Source of the DNA: Bugula neritina
Lineage: Eukaryota; Bryozoa; Gymnolaemata; Cheilostomatida; Bugulidae
DNA: 64,000 nt
Assembly (NCBI GenBank): GCA_964035545.1
Contig: OZ037768.1
Span: 11,550,741-11,614,740 of the forward strand
Direction: 5' to 3'
Below the pieces are notes generated by a model, which ran no database searches, was not told where the DNA came from, and saw only the letters and a program-made list of their open reading frames with translations. Shown piece after piece: positions 25,534 to 37,935 of the stretch. Position 1 is the stretch's first letter. Each line of letters opens with the position of its first letter. The position numbers and the translations under genes are program-made.

Positions 25534-28500
25534 AAAATATATAATTTTAAGTCATGCTGGCTCTGAATCTCATTGTTCCTGACTTCTGTTAATGTTTTAG
25601 CAACTCACCTAACAATAATTTAGCATGATTGAAGCCCATCTCTAAGATATTTTTATTTAATGCCTAGCGTTGCACTTTATTTGTGATATCTTGTACTTGT
25701 AGCAATATGTCGATCATATTCTAAGTGAGCCACTTCCACCACCACCAGTGCCCTCTCCTCGTGGCACGTTGACCCGGAATGCCAAGTTGGATGATTCAGC
25801 TGCCTCACCTGCTGATGTTATTGTAAATCCTTCCCCAGCCACCCCAAAACCCCGCCCTAGACATTTAACTCAACCCACTCCTGAAGTGCCCCCTAGACCC
25901 ACTGATTTAAATGGTAATGGATTAAACTCAATAGTTGTTTAGTCCTACTCTTTGGCTGTTATAATTTGCCTGATTTGGAACAGTTTGTTTGTTCTGTAGA
26001 TATCTGTCTGTGTTTTATAGATGCCTGTCTATGTTTTATAGAAGTCTTTCTGTGTTTTATAGATCACTGTCTATGTTTTATAGATGTCTCTCTGTTTTAT
26101 AGGCGATGCTAGGCAACCCAGGACTCTCCCTAGACCTCCTGGGGAATCTTCTCTTACTTGCAAATGTGGAATTCCTACCAATGTCACCAGACTCCCTTTC
26201 AAGTAAGTTGACAATTTAAAGAAGTCATCACAAAATTAGTAGTAAAAATGGGCAGTTAGCTACTTGATTACAGTTATACTCATACTTATTAATACATATT
26301 AATAGTTAATTTTTCATTTTTATTTAGTGCAAGTAAAATAAGATTATTATTAATAATATGATTATAGAAAAAAATATTTTGTCAAGAATGTTAAGGCAGC
26401 GAATAGCACAAATACATAATAAAGCTATATAGCAGCGCTTACTGAATTGCCTTAAAATTCTACGAAATGCACAGAAACAGTCAAACTAATAACCTTTAAT
26501 CAGCCAAAGGGCACATACTTTCAGACTTGGTAGAGGTGTGTTGCCAGATGCATAATTAAAAGTATATAATTTAATAATGCTATCACAAATTATGGTCAAA
26601 ACTTAATAAAAACTTGAACAACTATATAAGTTAATTTTTGGTTATCACCATGATATAGCAAAATTTTCAAATTTTCTTAATTTTAAATGGCCATTTTCCA
26701 AATGGGATTTGCAAAATGTTATTACAATAGAAATCAAGGATAGGTAGTAACTATCTCAAACATGCCTTAAAATGTACATAGAAATATGAATAATTTATTT
26801 TACTTGGAACTTGCATATTATGAAAGCTGGGTTGTCTTTCTGGGGCAATTGGAGTAAACTATATAACCTTTTAGCAGGCCTATAGTTTATCTATTAACAT
26901 ATTCACCATCTGAAATAGAAATGTGTCATAGCTCTCTCCATACTTCATATCCATTGTCCTTCATAATAAAGTCTAAAGTATGGGTTATTGTTTAGAATAG
27001 GGAGTTATTGTCTCCTGTAAGCTATAACAAGCCCAACTTGTGATAATTTCTAACAATTCCCATACTTTACTTGAAGGTTTATAGATTGTCTTATCTTACC
27101 ATGCAGAGATCTCTTTTCACATAATGTACAAAACTGGCTGGAATAATGTAGAATGTATCATATGGTTATGTTAATGGTTGTAGCTGGAGTGTTCACAAAT
27201 CTTTACTCCCAGACACTAGAGACATGCTGTACTTCATGAACCCTAAGGGTCAAACCACGTGGGCACCTCCGCCATATATTGACAAAGAATGCAAGAAGAG
27301 AGAGTATTTAGAGTATGGAAAGCTCAACGTTAAAATTTTTGATTTGGTAAGTTGTGTGAAATCATTGGGTCTTCTGCCTCTACATGCTAGCTGGTTGTTA
27401 TCTATTTCAAAGGAGAGCTCAGTTTTGAGAGGATCTCAAGCTCCAAAATATAAGGGAGATGATTTTTTATAGCTGTAGTGGTGAATCAAATTGCCTTCAA
27501 ATTTTCTGTTTGCAGTACAAAAATTATTGCGAGATATTAGATTGCAGACATATTCGCATACGTGTATAGTAGTTATACACCATGATTTTTTTTTTTGTAA
27601 ATAGCCATCTTTTTTATTGTTTGTTATTGTTTGAACATCAGTAAAATTGTGTTATATGTAATATGTGTGGATCTTCTGTATGAAATAAGGATTTATAGTA
27701 ACTATGTCAAGTGTAAATGTCCTGGTTAGCTGAAGCATCTTTAGTATTTCCTATAATACAGCCATCACTAGGCATTCCAGGATTTTTGGTATTCCTGTAA
27801 AACTTTCAGTCTTGATCCAGCCAACTCATTGGTTCTTACCTAGCCAATCATATTGCGCCTGTTACAGTGAGTTATTTTAGTCTGCTGAATACATTATGAA
27901 TCATGAAGTTCTGATCTGATTGACACTTAGGTTTGGCTGGTGATAAGCTCTATTCATCTGTTGCCAGTTTCACTGCCTGTTTTGACTCTGCAGTCTTGCT
28001 TCATTCTAAATTCTTGACAGTTAACACTTGAATCAGATCTTTTTTGTTTCTTCTGCTTTAATAATACATGCAGTTATTTCATACTTTTGTATATCATAAA
28101 CAGTGGGGGGCACATGGAGCATGTTTTGGTAACTGGTAGGGCACACTTTGGTAACATAGCAATTACTTTTTCCTGGTGAATTTTCTCAATTCGGAAATCG
28201 AAATTTTTTTTGCTTCCTTTAAAAAGTGTTGCAACTGTGCTCAATCATGTGTGATACAGTTGTAGGCTACTTGTAGCACCTTCTGTTAAGTGTTATTTTT
28301 TATGTAAGTGACAAAATTCATATAAGATTAGCTTCTGAACTTCTTTAAAGGTTAAAAGGTTCTATAATTAAAGGGATTCATAGGAAATGAATATAATAAC
28401 AGTTGAAATAATGCCTGTAAAAGATGTTCTTTCAGGAATTTTCCAACAAAGTTTTTTGAATAAAGATATAAGTTATGGAATGCAAAGTTTTACTATAATT

Positions 28501-28714
28501 TTCAAAATGTGTCAAATTGCATTTGTACTGTTTTCTCTTACTAATTCATAACTGTTGACCGTGAACAGCTAAGTTGTTACTGTTGAGCTAATCTTTCATC
28601 AATCCACTGTTGTAGTATCGTGATCATTTGAAATATGCAGAAAACAGTGAACTGACCAACTATCGCAAATACCAAACATATACATCAAAGTCTAGCTACT
28701 CTAGCAGATCCTGA
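22180..28714 (+). CDS. SH2-WW adaptor-like protein A
   Basis: I do not recognise a named orthologue. Exons: 22180-22211, 22361-22481, 23124-23248, 23512-23666 (or to 23674), 24772-24830 (or from 24792), 25703-25913, 26103-26202, 27184-27346, 28616-28714. They give 354 or 350 residues. An SH2 domain fills about residues 25-155: GTYILRPSG supplies the phosphotyrosine-binding arginine, then FLTLSVKM, VWHFPV with the usual beta-D histidine, and SNITSLDKLLGYY. A proline-rich linker follows (EPLPPPPVPSP, PKPRPR, PEVPPRP), with SH3-ligand-like sites. Next is a CKCGIPTNVTRLP motif and directly a WW domain, from WSVHKS through MLYFMNPKGQTTW to APPP. The tail is Ser/Tyr-rich. It is presumably a cytoplasmic adaptor reading phosphotyrosine and PPxY ligands (inference). 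The exon 4/5 junction is uncertain because two splice choices keep the frame. Confidence 0.85.
23748..23949. mobile_element. Mariner-type MITE, about 202 bp
   Basis: The terminal inverted repeats begin CAGTGCTCCC at both ends (about 25 bp, decaying inward: CACTTTAGCTCACGGA on the left against TCCGTATCTCACTAAG on the right). TA lies on both outer sides (23746-23747 and 23950-23951), the standard Tc1/mariner target site. It sits in intron 4 of SH2-WW gene A, about 80 bp after exon 4. Confidence 0.8.
25405..25545. repeat. (AT)n microsatellite
   Basis: About 140 bp of almost pure A/T with TATA/ATAT repeats in intron 5 of SH2-WW gene A. Confidence 0.9.
25990..26102 (+). repeat. 21-bp minisatellite that repeats a 3' splice site
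   Basis: Units of the type GTCTATGTTTTATAGAT. The TAG of each unit ends at 25999, 26020, 26041, 26062, 26083 and 26102, spaced 21, 21, 21, 21 and 19 bases. The last TAG is the acceptor of exon 7 of SH2-WW gene A, so the array stacks five upstream copies of the pyrimidine-rich tract plus AG. Confidence 0.85.
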
Positions 28715-30005
28715 AATTTATGCTCATATAAAGTTTTTTTTAATAATAACTTTCTGACAAATTCAATTGTATGCTTTATTCATAGTTTTTACCACCAGAT
28801 AATTTATAGCTTTTATACATCTTGCATATTTTATGCACCAGATGCATTTTTTATTATGGGTCTATGGCCTGAGCATGTATTCTTTTTAAGGTTTTCTGGT
28901 TTTTATTTTGTATTTTATGGTTGCTCATAGTTATAATGCAATATATTTTTAGATGCTATAATAATTACTTTGCTGTTTTCTATAACATTTCTGAAAATAT
29001 ATAGACCAGTTCGTGTGTTGCAATATTATGCTAAAATGTTTTTGCATTAAAGAAAAAAATACCTTTGACATTGATTTATTATTGCTAAAAGTTATTTTTT
29101 AGTAAACATGCTCTAAATTTACAATTTGATATCACTAGAGTTGATTACTTAGCAAATTGCACAATTTCTATTTTATTCTGTATGGTTTTTGAAAAGTTAA
29201 AAATAAACTAGCATTATCGCCCCCTCTGTTCCATAACCCCACAATGCATGATTTTCTTCATAATCTTGTCTTATTATTCCATCGATGACAACTCATATTG
29301 GTGTTAGTACTGGTAGGCCTACAACTCTTTTCCTCATTGCCATGCAATAAGTTCTTTTATTTTAGAATCTAATACTTGTTTGAGCTCCCTATACTATCAA
29401 TTCATTTGCTCGATAAAGAACTTTTCATGTCACGTATATCAATTTTCAAATCATGTAAAATGATCTCAACTAGGGACTCCTCTACACACTTATATTGGGC
29501 ATGTAAGAGCATGTCATTCATTTTTACAGGAAAAACTATGTTCACTTTGATTTTCTTTTCTGATATTATTTTTATGTTTATGAAGTTAATTTGATTTATG
29601 TTTCCTGGTTAAAGTTGAAACTCGTGCTGCAAAAGTTGTGAGCACCATAGCAATGCTGGAGACATTACTACTTATCTATACATGGTTTCGCATAGCTGAT
29701 TTGAGAGGCGCACTCATGCTGAATAATGCACGTTAGTGTGTCAAACACTGAGCAAGACAGATGACTTCATTTCATTGGTTCATTTGTTGATGACATCATT
29801 GCTGTGTAAGTCTGTGTATTTGGCTTTTGGTATGCATTTCGTCAATTTTTATGTCCAAGGTGTGTTGAATATTTACTATACTTTCAAATTGACTTAGTTT
29901 GGTTTTTATATATAATAATATATTTAATATAATATAATGTGTCTTGAATTTATAACCTGCATATATAGAATTTAATGGGTAGTTCCTTGATTAACATTAC
30001 ACAGC
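28715..30005. other. Spacer between the two SH2-WW genes
   Basis: About 1.3 kb, AT-rich. An AATAAA at 29202-29207 could end gene A. The bases before the gene B ATG form an acceptor (AG at 30003-30004), so gene B probably has an upstream untranslated exon. The stretch 29590-29830 is less AT-rich and contains ATTGG and TGACATCA, so it is a possible promoter. No coding exon recognised. Confidence 0.45.
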
Positions 30006-33000
30006 ATGGCCGAATCCAATCTGCAAAGACATGTAATGGAAGAAGCTGCTGAACTGGACTATTTCTGGCCAAACCATGATGCTAGTAAGGTACGTACAAT
30101 ATATACTGTCATAAACCTAATTTCTCTGCCAAATATGCATATTTTTGTACTTGAATTTAGGTTTAAAGTTACTTTCTTATACATAACTTTTCATACTAGA
30201 CATGTATACTAAAGTGCACTTATTTGCTAACAGTTAAAATCTGAAATTACTACCATGAAATAAGATTAACTTATGATGATGTATCTCATTGCTTACTAAT
30301 TCAAATAAAAATGTTTCCTCTGCCAGTTGATGATTATTATGACATTTTACAATCTTTTTTCTAAATATGACTTGCTGAAAGTAACAGTTGAAAGCATTTC
30401 GGGTCAGTAGCTCATAATATGAAGATTATATAGTGTTGGTTAATTATTTCTGGTTTATACAATGTAGATTCAGCAAGTTCTACAAGGTTCTGACATAGAA
30501 AGTGGGACATACATTTTACGGTCATCTGGTTCTGTTGATCCAATCACTAGAAGATTTCTCACTCTTTCTGTTAGAATGGAGTTTGAAAAAGCTCAGTAAG
30601 TGATTTAAAATGCAGCTTCAACAGTTTTGTTAATTCTAAAAGCTGCCTTGTTAGTTCTCATTTATGACTTTCCCATTCATTTCCATTTTGATTTTTGCAT
30701 CAGTTGATAAGTCAATGTTATATTTAAATAATGATTTAAGGCTGGATTAAACATTTTCAAGATGTCATGCAATAGCTGGTGACATAAGAACTTAAGAAGC
30801 GATTTTTCTGGGTTCTATAATATTAATTCTTATATATAGGATATCTGTCTACTACCTGACATTGATTTGTAAACCATTTTTTGAAATAAGTCGTTCTAAG
30901 TACATCTAGTTACTAGAAACAAAAATAGTCAGTTTGACTGTGCTGGGCCTCAAAATGTCTATTTGATCAACTGAGTTCTGTCATTTAAAAATATTAAAGC
31001 TGTAGCAAAGGTGACATAGTCAGCCTATATCTGTTTTGAGCTTAAAAACAACAAAATCATTGCACTTTCATATAGGGTGTTGACTTTTACTGTATTTGAG
31101 TGAGCATTGGCTTGTTTGTGAGTGCAGTTGCCAATTTCTAGTTCCTACTAGCTTAAAATACTACTCATACTATACATACATCTCTGCAGTTAGTTTTACT
31201 GCTGGCAATGCCATAACTTGGCTAGGGTTGTGATTTATTCTTTCAGTCTTGATTGGTAGAAAGAAAAAATATTACATAGGTGCGGTTGGCATTATAGTTG
31301 TTTACGGATAACTTTACACCTTTGATGCTTATTTTAGCATAAATATATTATACATTCTATCCTGCTACCCAAACAGGACAAAGCTGAGATAGGTGTGAAT
31401 GTTATACATCCTATACATATTTTTAGATCTGTTAACGTGTGCCATTTTCCTGTAAAGATAGAGAGAGATGAGAACAATAAAGTAAACTACTCACTAACCA
31501 AAAACTGTCCTTCAATAACATCCCTTGGCCAACTGGCGGAGCATTATCATGGCAAGCAAGTCAAGGGTGAAGTTGTACAAATAACTGTTTAACCGTAATC
31601 AGTAATGCTTTAATGGTGTTTACCCACTTCAAAATTTCCTGGTTTCAGTGTAATTGCTCATTTAAACTGTACCTATGTTATCTCTACACCTTGCAAATTC
31701 CAGGCTTAGTACCAATAAATAGATTAAGCAATCACTTTTGCATTCAAACAACAACTTTTTTCTACCATATGCTATATTTTTATCTTAAAATAAACAAGTA
31801 AAACATTAATTTAATTTTTAACTTAATTATTTCTAGGTAATCACAATAATAATGCTAATTGTTAGAGACATTTCATGAATCTCACTGAAAATGAGAATGA
31901 GTATATGCAAAGTCTTTTCAATCAGTTTTAGCATGGTTTTGACTGTTTGTGTTTTCAATACATAACATTAAAATAAGAATCAACAAATAGTTTGCTTAAG
32001 ATGGATTTTTCTTTCATAATATCTAATAAAACTAATATGCAGCTGATATCAATGCATATTTTATGCCTATTTGTTTATAAGTAATTATAATAGTTGCAAT
32101 AAATTACCTCTGGAACTTGTTTAGTGATAGTCTCATATTGTTTTATTTGCAGGTAAAACAGATAGAGGGGAATGTTCAGCTATGATTAAAAAGGGTCTGT
32201 CTTACCGGAGCTACATGGATAAAGTGGTATACACGCCTACCAACAACAATACTTTGCCTGTACATATACATTCTACTCTCCTTTCTTATAACAAAGTGTT
32301 ATCAATGCTTTTGTATCGTTTGTATAGAGATTACTTCAATGCATGTGTTTGATAGAATCTTTAATGTTTGAGATTAAGTACCTACAGACTGCAGGTATTG
32401 TTCTATATTTTATGTAATGAGATAGTTTACATGTATCTTGTAGTCTACATTCTATACCGCAGGTATGTAATGAGATAGTTTACATGTATCTTGTTTTCTA
32501 TATTCACAGCAAGTGCCGGCTCGGAAAATTTCAGTTGAAAAGAATTCAGCAAAAGTAGCACCCACCCCTCCCCCTCGAGTCACGTTGCCGAAAGGACTGT
32601 CTAACGACACCCTGGTGATTATGGACCCTTCTCCACTCCGCCCTTCTCTTTCAACTGCCCGGCTGTCTGATCGCAATGGGGCAATATATGAAGACAACCC
32701 TTTATTTACATGTGAGTTGAATTTTCAGAATCTAGATTGCTGACATTAACTGTCTTAGCTGGTGGTTAGTGCTCTATAGCAGCAATCTATTTATCAGTCT
32801 CCAATCACAAAATCACTTTGAGGGTATTTCAGTAGAATGTTTAAATTTTGAAGTCATTTATTAAGTCACATGAAATGTAAGATGAGCAATATACTTGCAT
32901 GTACAACATCCACATTTCAAAAACGTTTTGTAAACAAAATTTGTAGTTAATCTATGGTTTTATAAATGTTAGTTTAGTTTACTACAAATAACTGTCCAAT

Positions 33001-35842
33001 GTTTGAGTATTTATTCCTAGCAGCAGAGGAACGATTAAGTACAAACAGCTCAAGTGACATTGCATCTAAAAGCACTTACTGCCGCTGTGGGCTACCTGCC
33101 AGGGTTACTCGTCTACCTGAAAAGTAAGCAGCACTGTCATACTTTTGGTCATGTTAATTCCTAAAACATTATTATTGCATGTATTTTTATATATAGTGAA
33201 CTTTATTAGAAATTTTGAGCAAGCATAATATATTAATTGTTTGTATTTTGATTAAACTACTTTAATTGCAGCATCTAACATTGAAATTATTTTACAACCT
33301 TGTGATAGAAAGGAGTATTTCAACTTGTAACATTATAGAATAATAACAGTGTGGACACTAAGCACCCGTGCAATGTATATACTATATTACATGCATATGA
33401 CAGCCCACCTACATATTTTATAACTAGCATATTGTATTTTCTATATAAGTTATAGCCTTTAATATAAGTTTTCATGTTTTACAAGTTTAGTTATTATATA
33501 TAATAGCAATTATTATATAATATAGCAGTTGGCTGCATTTTCTTGCATGAATCTATATGCTGTGATAAGTACTCTATAGGAAGTGTACGTTTATTGGTTT
33601 TGAACATTTACGGTATAACATCTCGTAATTCTATCAGAGAGCAGTCATGGTCTAGGGGTTCGAGCGCTGACTTAGTAAACACGAAGTCATCGGTTTGAAT
33701 TCTGACAAAGGTCATTGGTGATGTTAAAAAGAGCATTCAGTTATAATTGCTCCTGTACCTCATCTGAATAAGTCCTTAGCCGAGTTAACAAAAGAGCCTT
33801 TTCCATCAGGGATGGTGACTATAAACTTGCATGAGGTCTGGTAATTCTATTCTAACCTATTTGGTTGGTAAATTTAAGCAGAACCTGCACTGTTTTGGAG
33901 TTTCAAACTTGCAACTGTTTTCTATACTTTGGGTAACTATTTGCAATATTGAGAGCTAGTTATTTTAAAAAGAAACACCAATTAAACAGTTTAAGTTCCA
34001 CTTCAAACTAAAATTGTTTCACTTTGTATCATTATTACGTAGCTGTGTAGTTGCTGTAAAGTTTCATCTGGAATATTCTATAGCTGGTCCGTCCACCGTT
34101 CCTCAGAGCAGGATACTCAAGACATGCTCTACTTTAAGGATGCAGAAGGCAGAACTGCGTGGGCTCTTCCCCCTTTTGTAGACAACTTGTGTGAGGAAAG
34201 AGAATATTTGAAATACGGCAGGTTAAATGTTCAATGCTTTAGACAGGTGAGACAACTTCTGTCATTAGACATAATAATGTCTGTTCTCAGCCTAAACCTA
34301 TCGCCAGGCAAGCAGTGTGAATCTAAATGTATGTTCGAAGTGAGCTAAAATCTGGTGCACTGCATGTATTGGTGAACAGTGTTTTCAAGTTTAGTTAAAG
34401 TAAAATAAGCTGCTGTGTTAACTTGGCTGTTGATTAAACTAGTTCTACAAGCCAGATGCAACTGTTGCCCGACGAAGTGAATAATACTTTTGAATATGAT
34501 AGTATGCTGTTATGTCCAACAGCTTCAGATGGTAGATAGTTTCTCCTGGAATACACATTTCTTATAACTTGCACCATAAAAGCACAATGTAGGTTACTTT
34601 TCAGTTAAATAGCTAAACTGACATTGCCTTCACCTAAACTAATGGCTGGTTTTAATGAAAGCATGCTTATAAAAAATGGTGTGAACAAACATATTGACAT
34701 TTGATTACAGCTATACCAGTTTACACATTCATATCTTTCAAGTATCTTCTTAGAAGCTTCTCTAATTTACTCCTTGATGGTGAAAAATTACTTCCTTATC
34801 TAAATGCTGTTATCTAGTAACATTCAGGCCTACTAAATGAGATGATCTTTACGCAGTCTGCAGAACTTATTATTTCTAATTGACGGAAAAGATATTATAT
34901 TCTGCTTTATTCATTATCCATAGCGGAACAGGGTGGTATGATTCCGTCTGTGTGGTCAAAGGTTTTGTAAAATTAAAAAAACATCAGCATTAGAAGCAAA
35001 GTTGTTGTTAAATACACTTTACAAAATTGCATGTTTTAACCACACTGCCTAATATTAGAAGTAAACAACAAAGTGTTTGCAACTAAAATAAATCACAATA
35101 ATAATGAGTGTAAGTTGGGTTACCAAGTACAAGATATATTGACAGCTGGAGTATGATTTCAGTCTATACCACTGCAAGTGGTAAACTCTAACGTAAAGTC
35201 AAATATAATATTGATATTTAAATAGAATATAATTCTCACCTAGCCCGCTCTAGTCCTGCTCTAGTCCTGCACGAGTAGTCGTATCTAAATATAAATTAAC
35301 ATAAAATATAAAACAATATTTACATGATATAATATAATATGTTAATATATTCTTATTATAAATGCAAATGTGTTTCTAGGTTATAACTTAGTCTACTCCT
35401 CATAGTTAAATTATTTTGGTATTACACTGTCAAGAAGTACATGTTCTAGAATGATTGGTTGCCAAGAAGTTTACTCAAAAATCTCACAGCTGTGAGTTGG
35501 CCCAATATATTATGTCTAATCAGTTATTGTGTTAAGTTGGTAGGCGATTGTTAAAGAGAAATGTTCTACTCACCTAGTCAATTCAAACTAGAAGTTGAAC
35601 ACGCTAACACTTTATATTTGACTATAATTATAAGGTTTAATATATTATCTGTAGGGATAGTGATGCCATATATGTGTAGCCATTCATCTCTTATGTTGCA
35701 GTATGGCAAGCATTTGACGTACTCTCCTACCAGTGAACTCTCTCAATTTCATAATTATGAAACCTTCAATTCTGAGCATTTGTCGTTAAAAATAGATGCT
35801 GCTTCTCTATCAACCTGTTGTGGGAAGAAACTCAGACTTTGA
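30006..35842 (+). CDS. SH2-WW adaptor-like protein B (tandem paralogue of A)
   Basis: A second gene of the same build as its left neighbour and with no named orthologue that I recognise. Exons: 30006-30089, 30468-30595, 31427-31566, 32153-32226, 32510-32711, 33021-33123, 34084-34246, 35702-35842, giving 344 residues. SH2 domain at about residues 5-120: LDYFWPN, GTYILRSSG with the binding arginine, FLTLSVRM, VCHFPV, PSITSLGQLAEHYHG. The linker is proline-rich (APTPPPRVTLP) and has a tyrosine in an acidic setting, AIYEDNP. CRCGLPARVTRLP leads into a WW domain with WSVHRS, YFKDAEGRTAW and ALPP. The C-terminal tail is longer than in A and unlike it after the first 15 residues. Intron phases match those of gene A, and the WW exon is 163 nt in both, so the pair arose by whole-gene duplication. 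The exon 6 acceptor is a NAGNAG. Confidence 0.86.
33641..33835 (+). mobile_element. tRNA-derived SINE, copy 2
   Basis: In intron 6 of SH2-WW gene B. A-box-like TGGTCTAGGGG near the start and B-box-like GGTTTGAATTC, then a body shared with the other two copies, including AGTCCTTAGCCGAGTTAAC and ATCAGGGATGGTGACTATA at the 3' end. Confidence 0.85.
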
Positions 35843-36728
35843 GTGCTAGATTTAGCGTATCTTGTAATTTTCAGTCATAGAAGTATGAGTTTCAGTCAGT
35901 ATTAGTTAGCAGCATGTATACTTAAAATAGCTGTGAAAATGTGTTTTATCAGACTTATTGTCTATAATTTTAAAGTCTTAAAACTGGATTATAGTTTTAA
36001 AGCCTGCAAGATAGTGTTTTAAAAATTATTAATATCAAAACATTATTTTAATCTGTATTTTTGTAAATTAAAATTTCTATTTTAATGCTATTGTAACTAG
36101 GAAAAGCATTTGAAAGAACTGTATTTTTTCAATATTTATTTCTTATTACACAAAATGAATTTATAATTTGAGAAAAATCTAATTTTATAGATGGTAACCC
36201 AAGTTAGTGGGTTTGCAAAGTGATTTTTCAGAAGTTTCAATTGTGTTTTAGTTAGGAATTCTATACAAGCAGCTAGCAATGCGATGTGTGTTTACTAGTG
36301 TTTTTTAAAATAACATCTGATATAAAAACTGTATAAAATATATTTAATAGACAAATAGTTAGTATTCTTTTGGTGTCAATGTTGACAAACTTAGATATTA
36401 CACCAATAACAGGCCTAAAGTTATAATTTAAAGTTTCTGTTTCTTGCATATAAGGTGATCTGGCTATTTGAATGAACATATGCTGAAGTTGTCTTTTCTT
36501 TACCTTAGAATAAATGTGCTCCATCACATGTTATTTGTAAAATAAATAGAAGACAGAAGCAACCTTTGGTAGACTTTAGACCCACTATTTTTTGTAAAAC
36601 AAAGTCAATGAACTTGGCAGGAATTTATTTTTCCAGACAGAAAATGAATTGGTATTCTGGTAATTGAACTCTGACATGTTTAGGCCCGCATCAAAATAAT
36701 AGACTTTTACAGCTAGTTTGAAACATGG

Positions 36729-36775
<47 letters not shown>

Positions 36776-36788
36776 AATCTGTGGACAG

Positions 36789-36839
<51 letters not shown>

Positions 36840-37935
36840 CTTTTATACAATAAGTTTTAATTCAGTAGTTTGAAGCTGAACAAAAATTCTATGCTTTAGT
36901 AGCATTGCTACTTGTTGTATATTTACAGCAAATATATTCATGAACTGCCATTAGGTAAATACAAACAAATATGTTTAGCTATTCTTCTCTGTCAGAATCT
37001 GTTTTCTGACATTTTCAAACTTAATTAAATTAATGGCATTATTTATCTCATAAAAGAGTTAATTCTTATGAATATGTTAGTAAAGCCTCAAAACTTTCCA
37101 CCAAATATTAGTTTATTACAACTAGTAAGTTGTTGGAGTTATCCCACTACTAATATATTGCTTTCCAGTATAATCTCTACTTGTCTAGAAAGATTTTCAA
37201 GTTTAGAAAACCAAGATATGATATGAGATACAAATGCCAACTTGTGTGATGTTTGTAATAAAATAGTATTTTATTAAATATATTTTATGATATATAAACA
37301 GCATTTCAGATGTAATAAATATTAGCTTTTACTGAGATTCAATAAAATTGTTTGTATACTGTAAATATAAATAAAATAACCATATTGGGAATAGTCTGCT
37401 CATCAGGTTAAGTTTGATAGTTATTAATATTATTATATTAATGACATAATGGCACTTTTACCTGACAAAGATATAACAGATTACAGAAATTGCCAAATGT
37501 GCTCAATAATGTGTTATATAATCAATATTGGGATAGCGTTCTTCCTCAACGACTGCTTATAACACATTTTTCCTTAAATCTAACAGCATGTTTCAGCTTA
37601 GGTAGTGAAACAATATATATTACATAAATAATAGACTATGACAAAATGAACAGGATTTCATATTAAAAGCTGTTATACAAATTGGAAGCAGTTGGTTCAT
37701 TTGAAATATTATAGTAGCAAAAACATGATGCAATGTTCGTTTTTTTATTAAATTAAAGTCATTTAAGGCCTGTTATTATGCAAACTGACCTTTGTGCCTA
37801 TGATAAGCATGTTTATCTACTTTATAGAATTATTTTCAATAACTGATATCGAAAAATATGAATTAGCCAGTATTTTTTTCAGCAGATATTATAAAGAAGC
37901 TGAATGAAGCAAATCAGCAGACTGCAAACTGGTGG
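35843..37935. other. Convergent intergenic region, SH2-WW gene B to PLA2
   Basis: 3' flanks of both genes, AT-rich. A plus-strand AATAAA at 36509-36514 could serve gene B. A minus-strand AATAAA (plus TTTATT at 37744-37749) lies 187 bases after the PLA2 stop. An AT palindrome lies at 36730-36838. I see no gene. Confidence 0.55.
36730..36838. repeat. (AT)n palindrome with a 16-bp palindromic core
   Basis: Two long AT runs (about 36730-36771 and 36791-36838) flank AATCTGT-GG-ACAGATT (36776-36791), which is itself a perfect inverted repeat. The whole could extrude as a cruciform. Confidence 0.85.

Noticed and set aside
29376..29594. Extra coding exon between the SH2-WW genes
   Set aside because: Open frame without similarity to either paralogue or correct splice phases.
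33641..33710. tRNA gene at the SINE head
   Set aside because: The cloverleaf is degenerate, and the same head recurs in two other copies with a common body, so it is a SINE.
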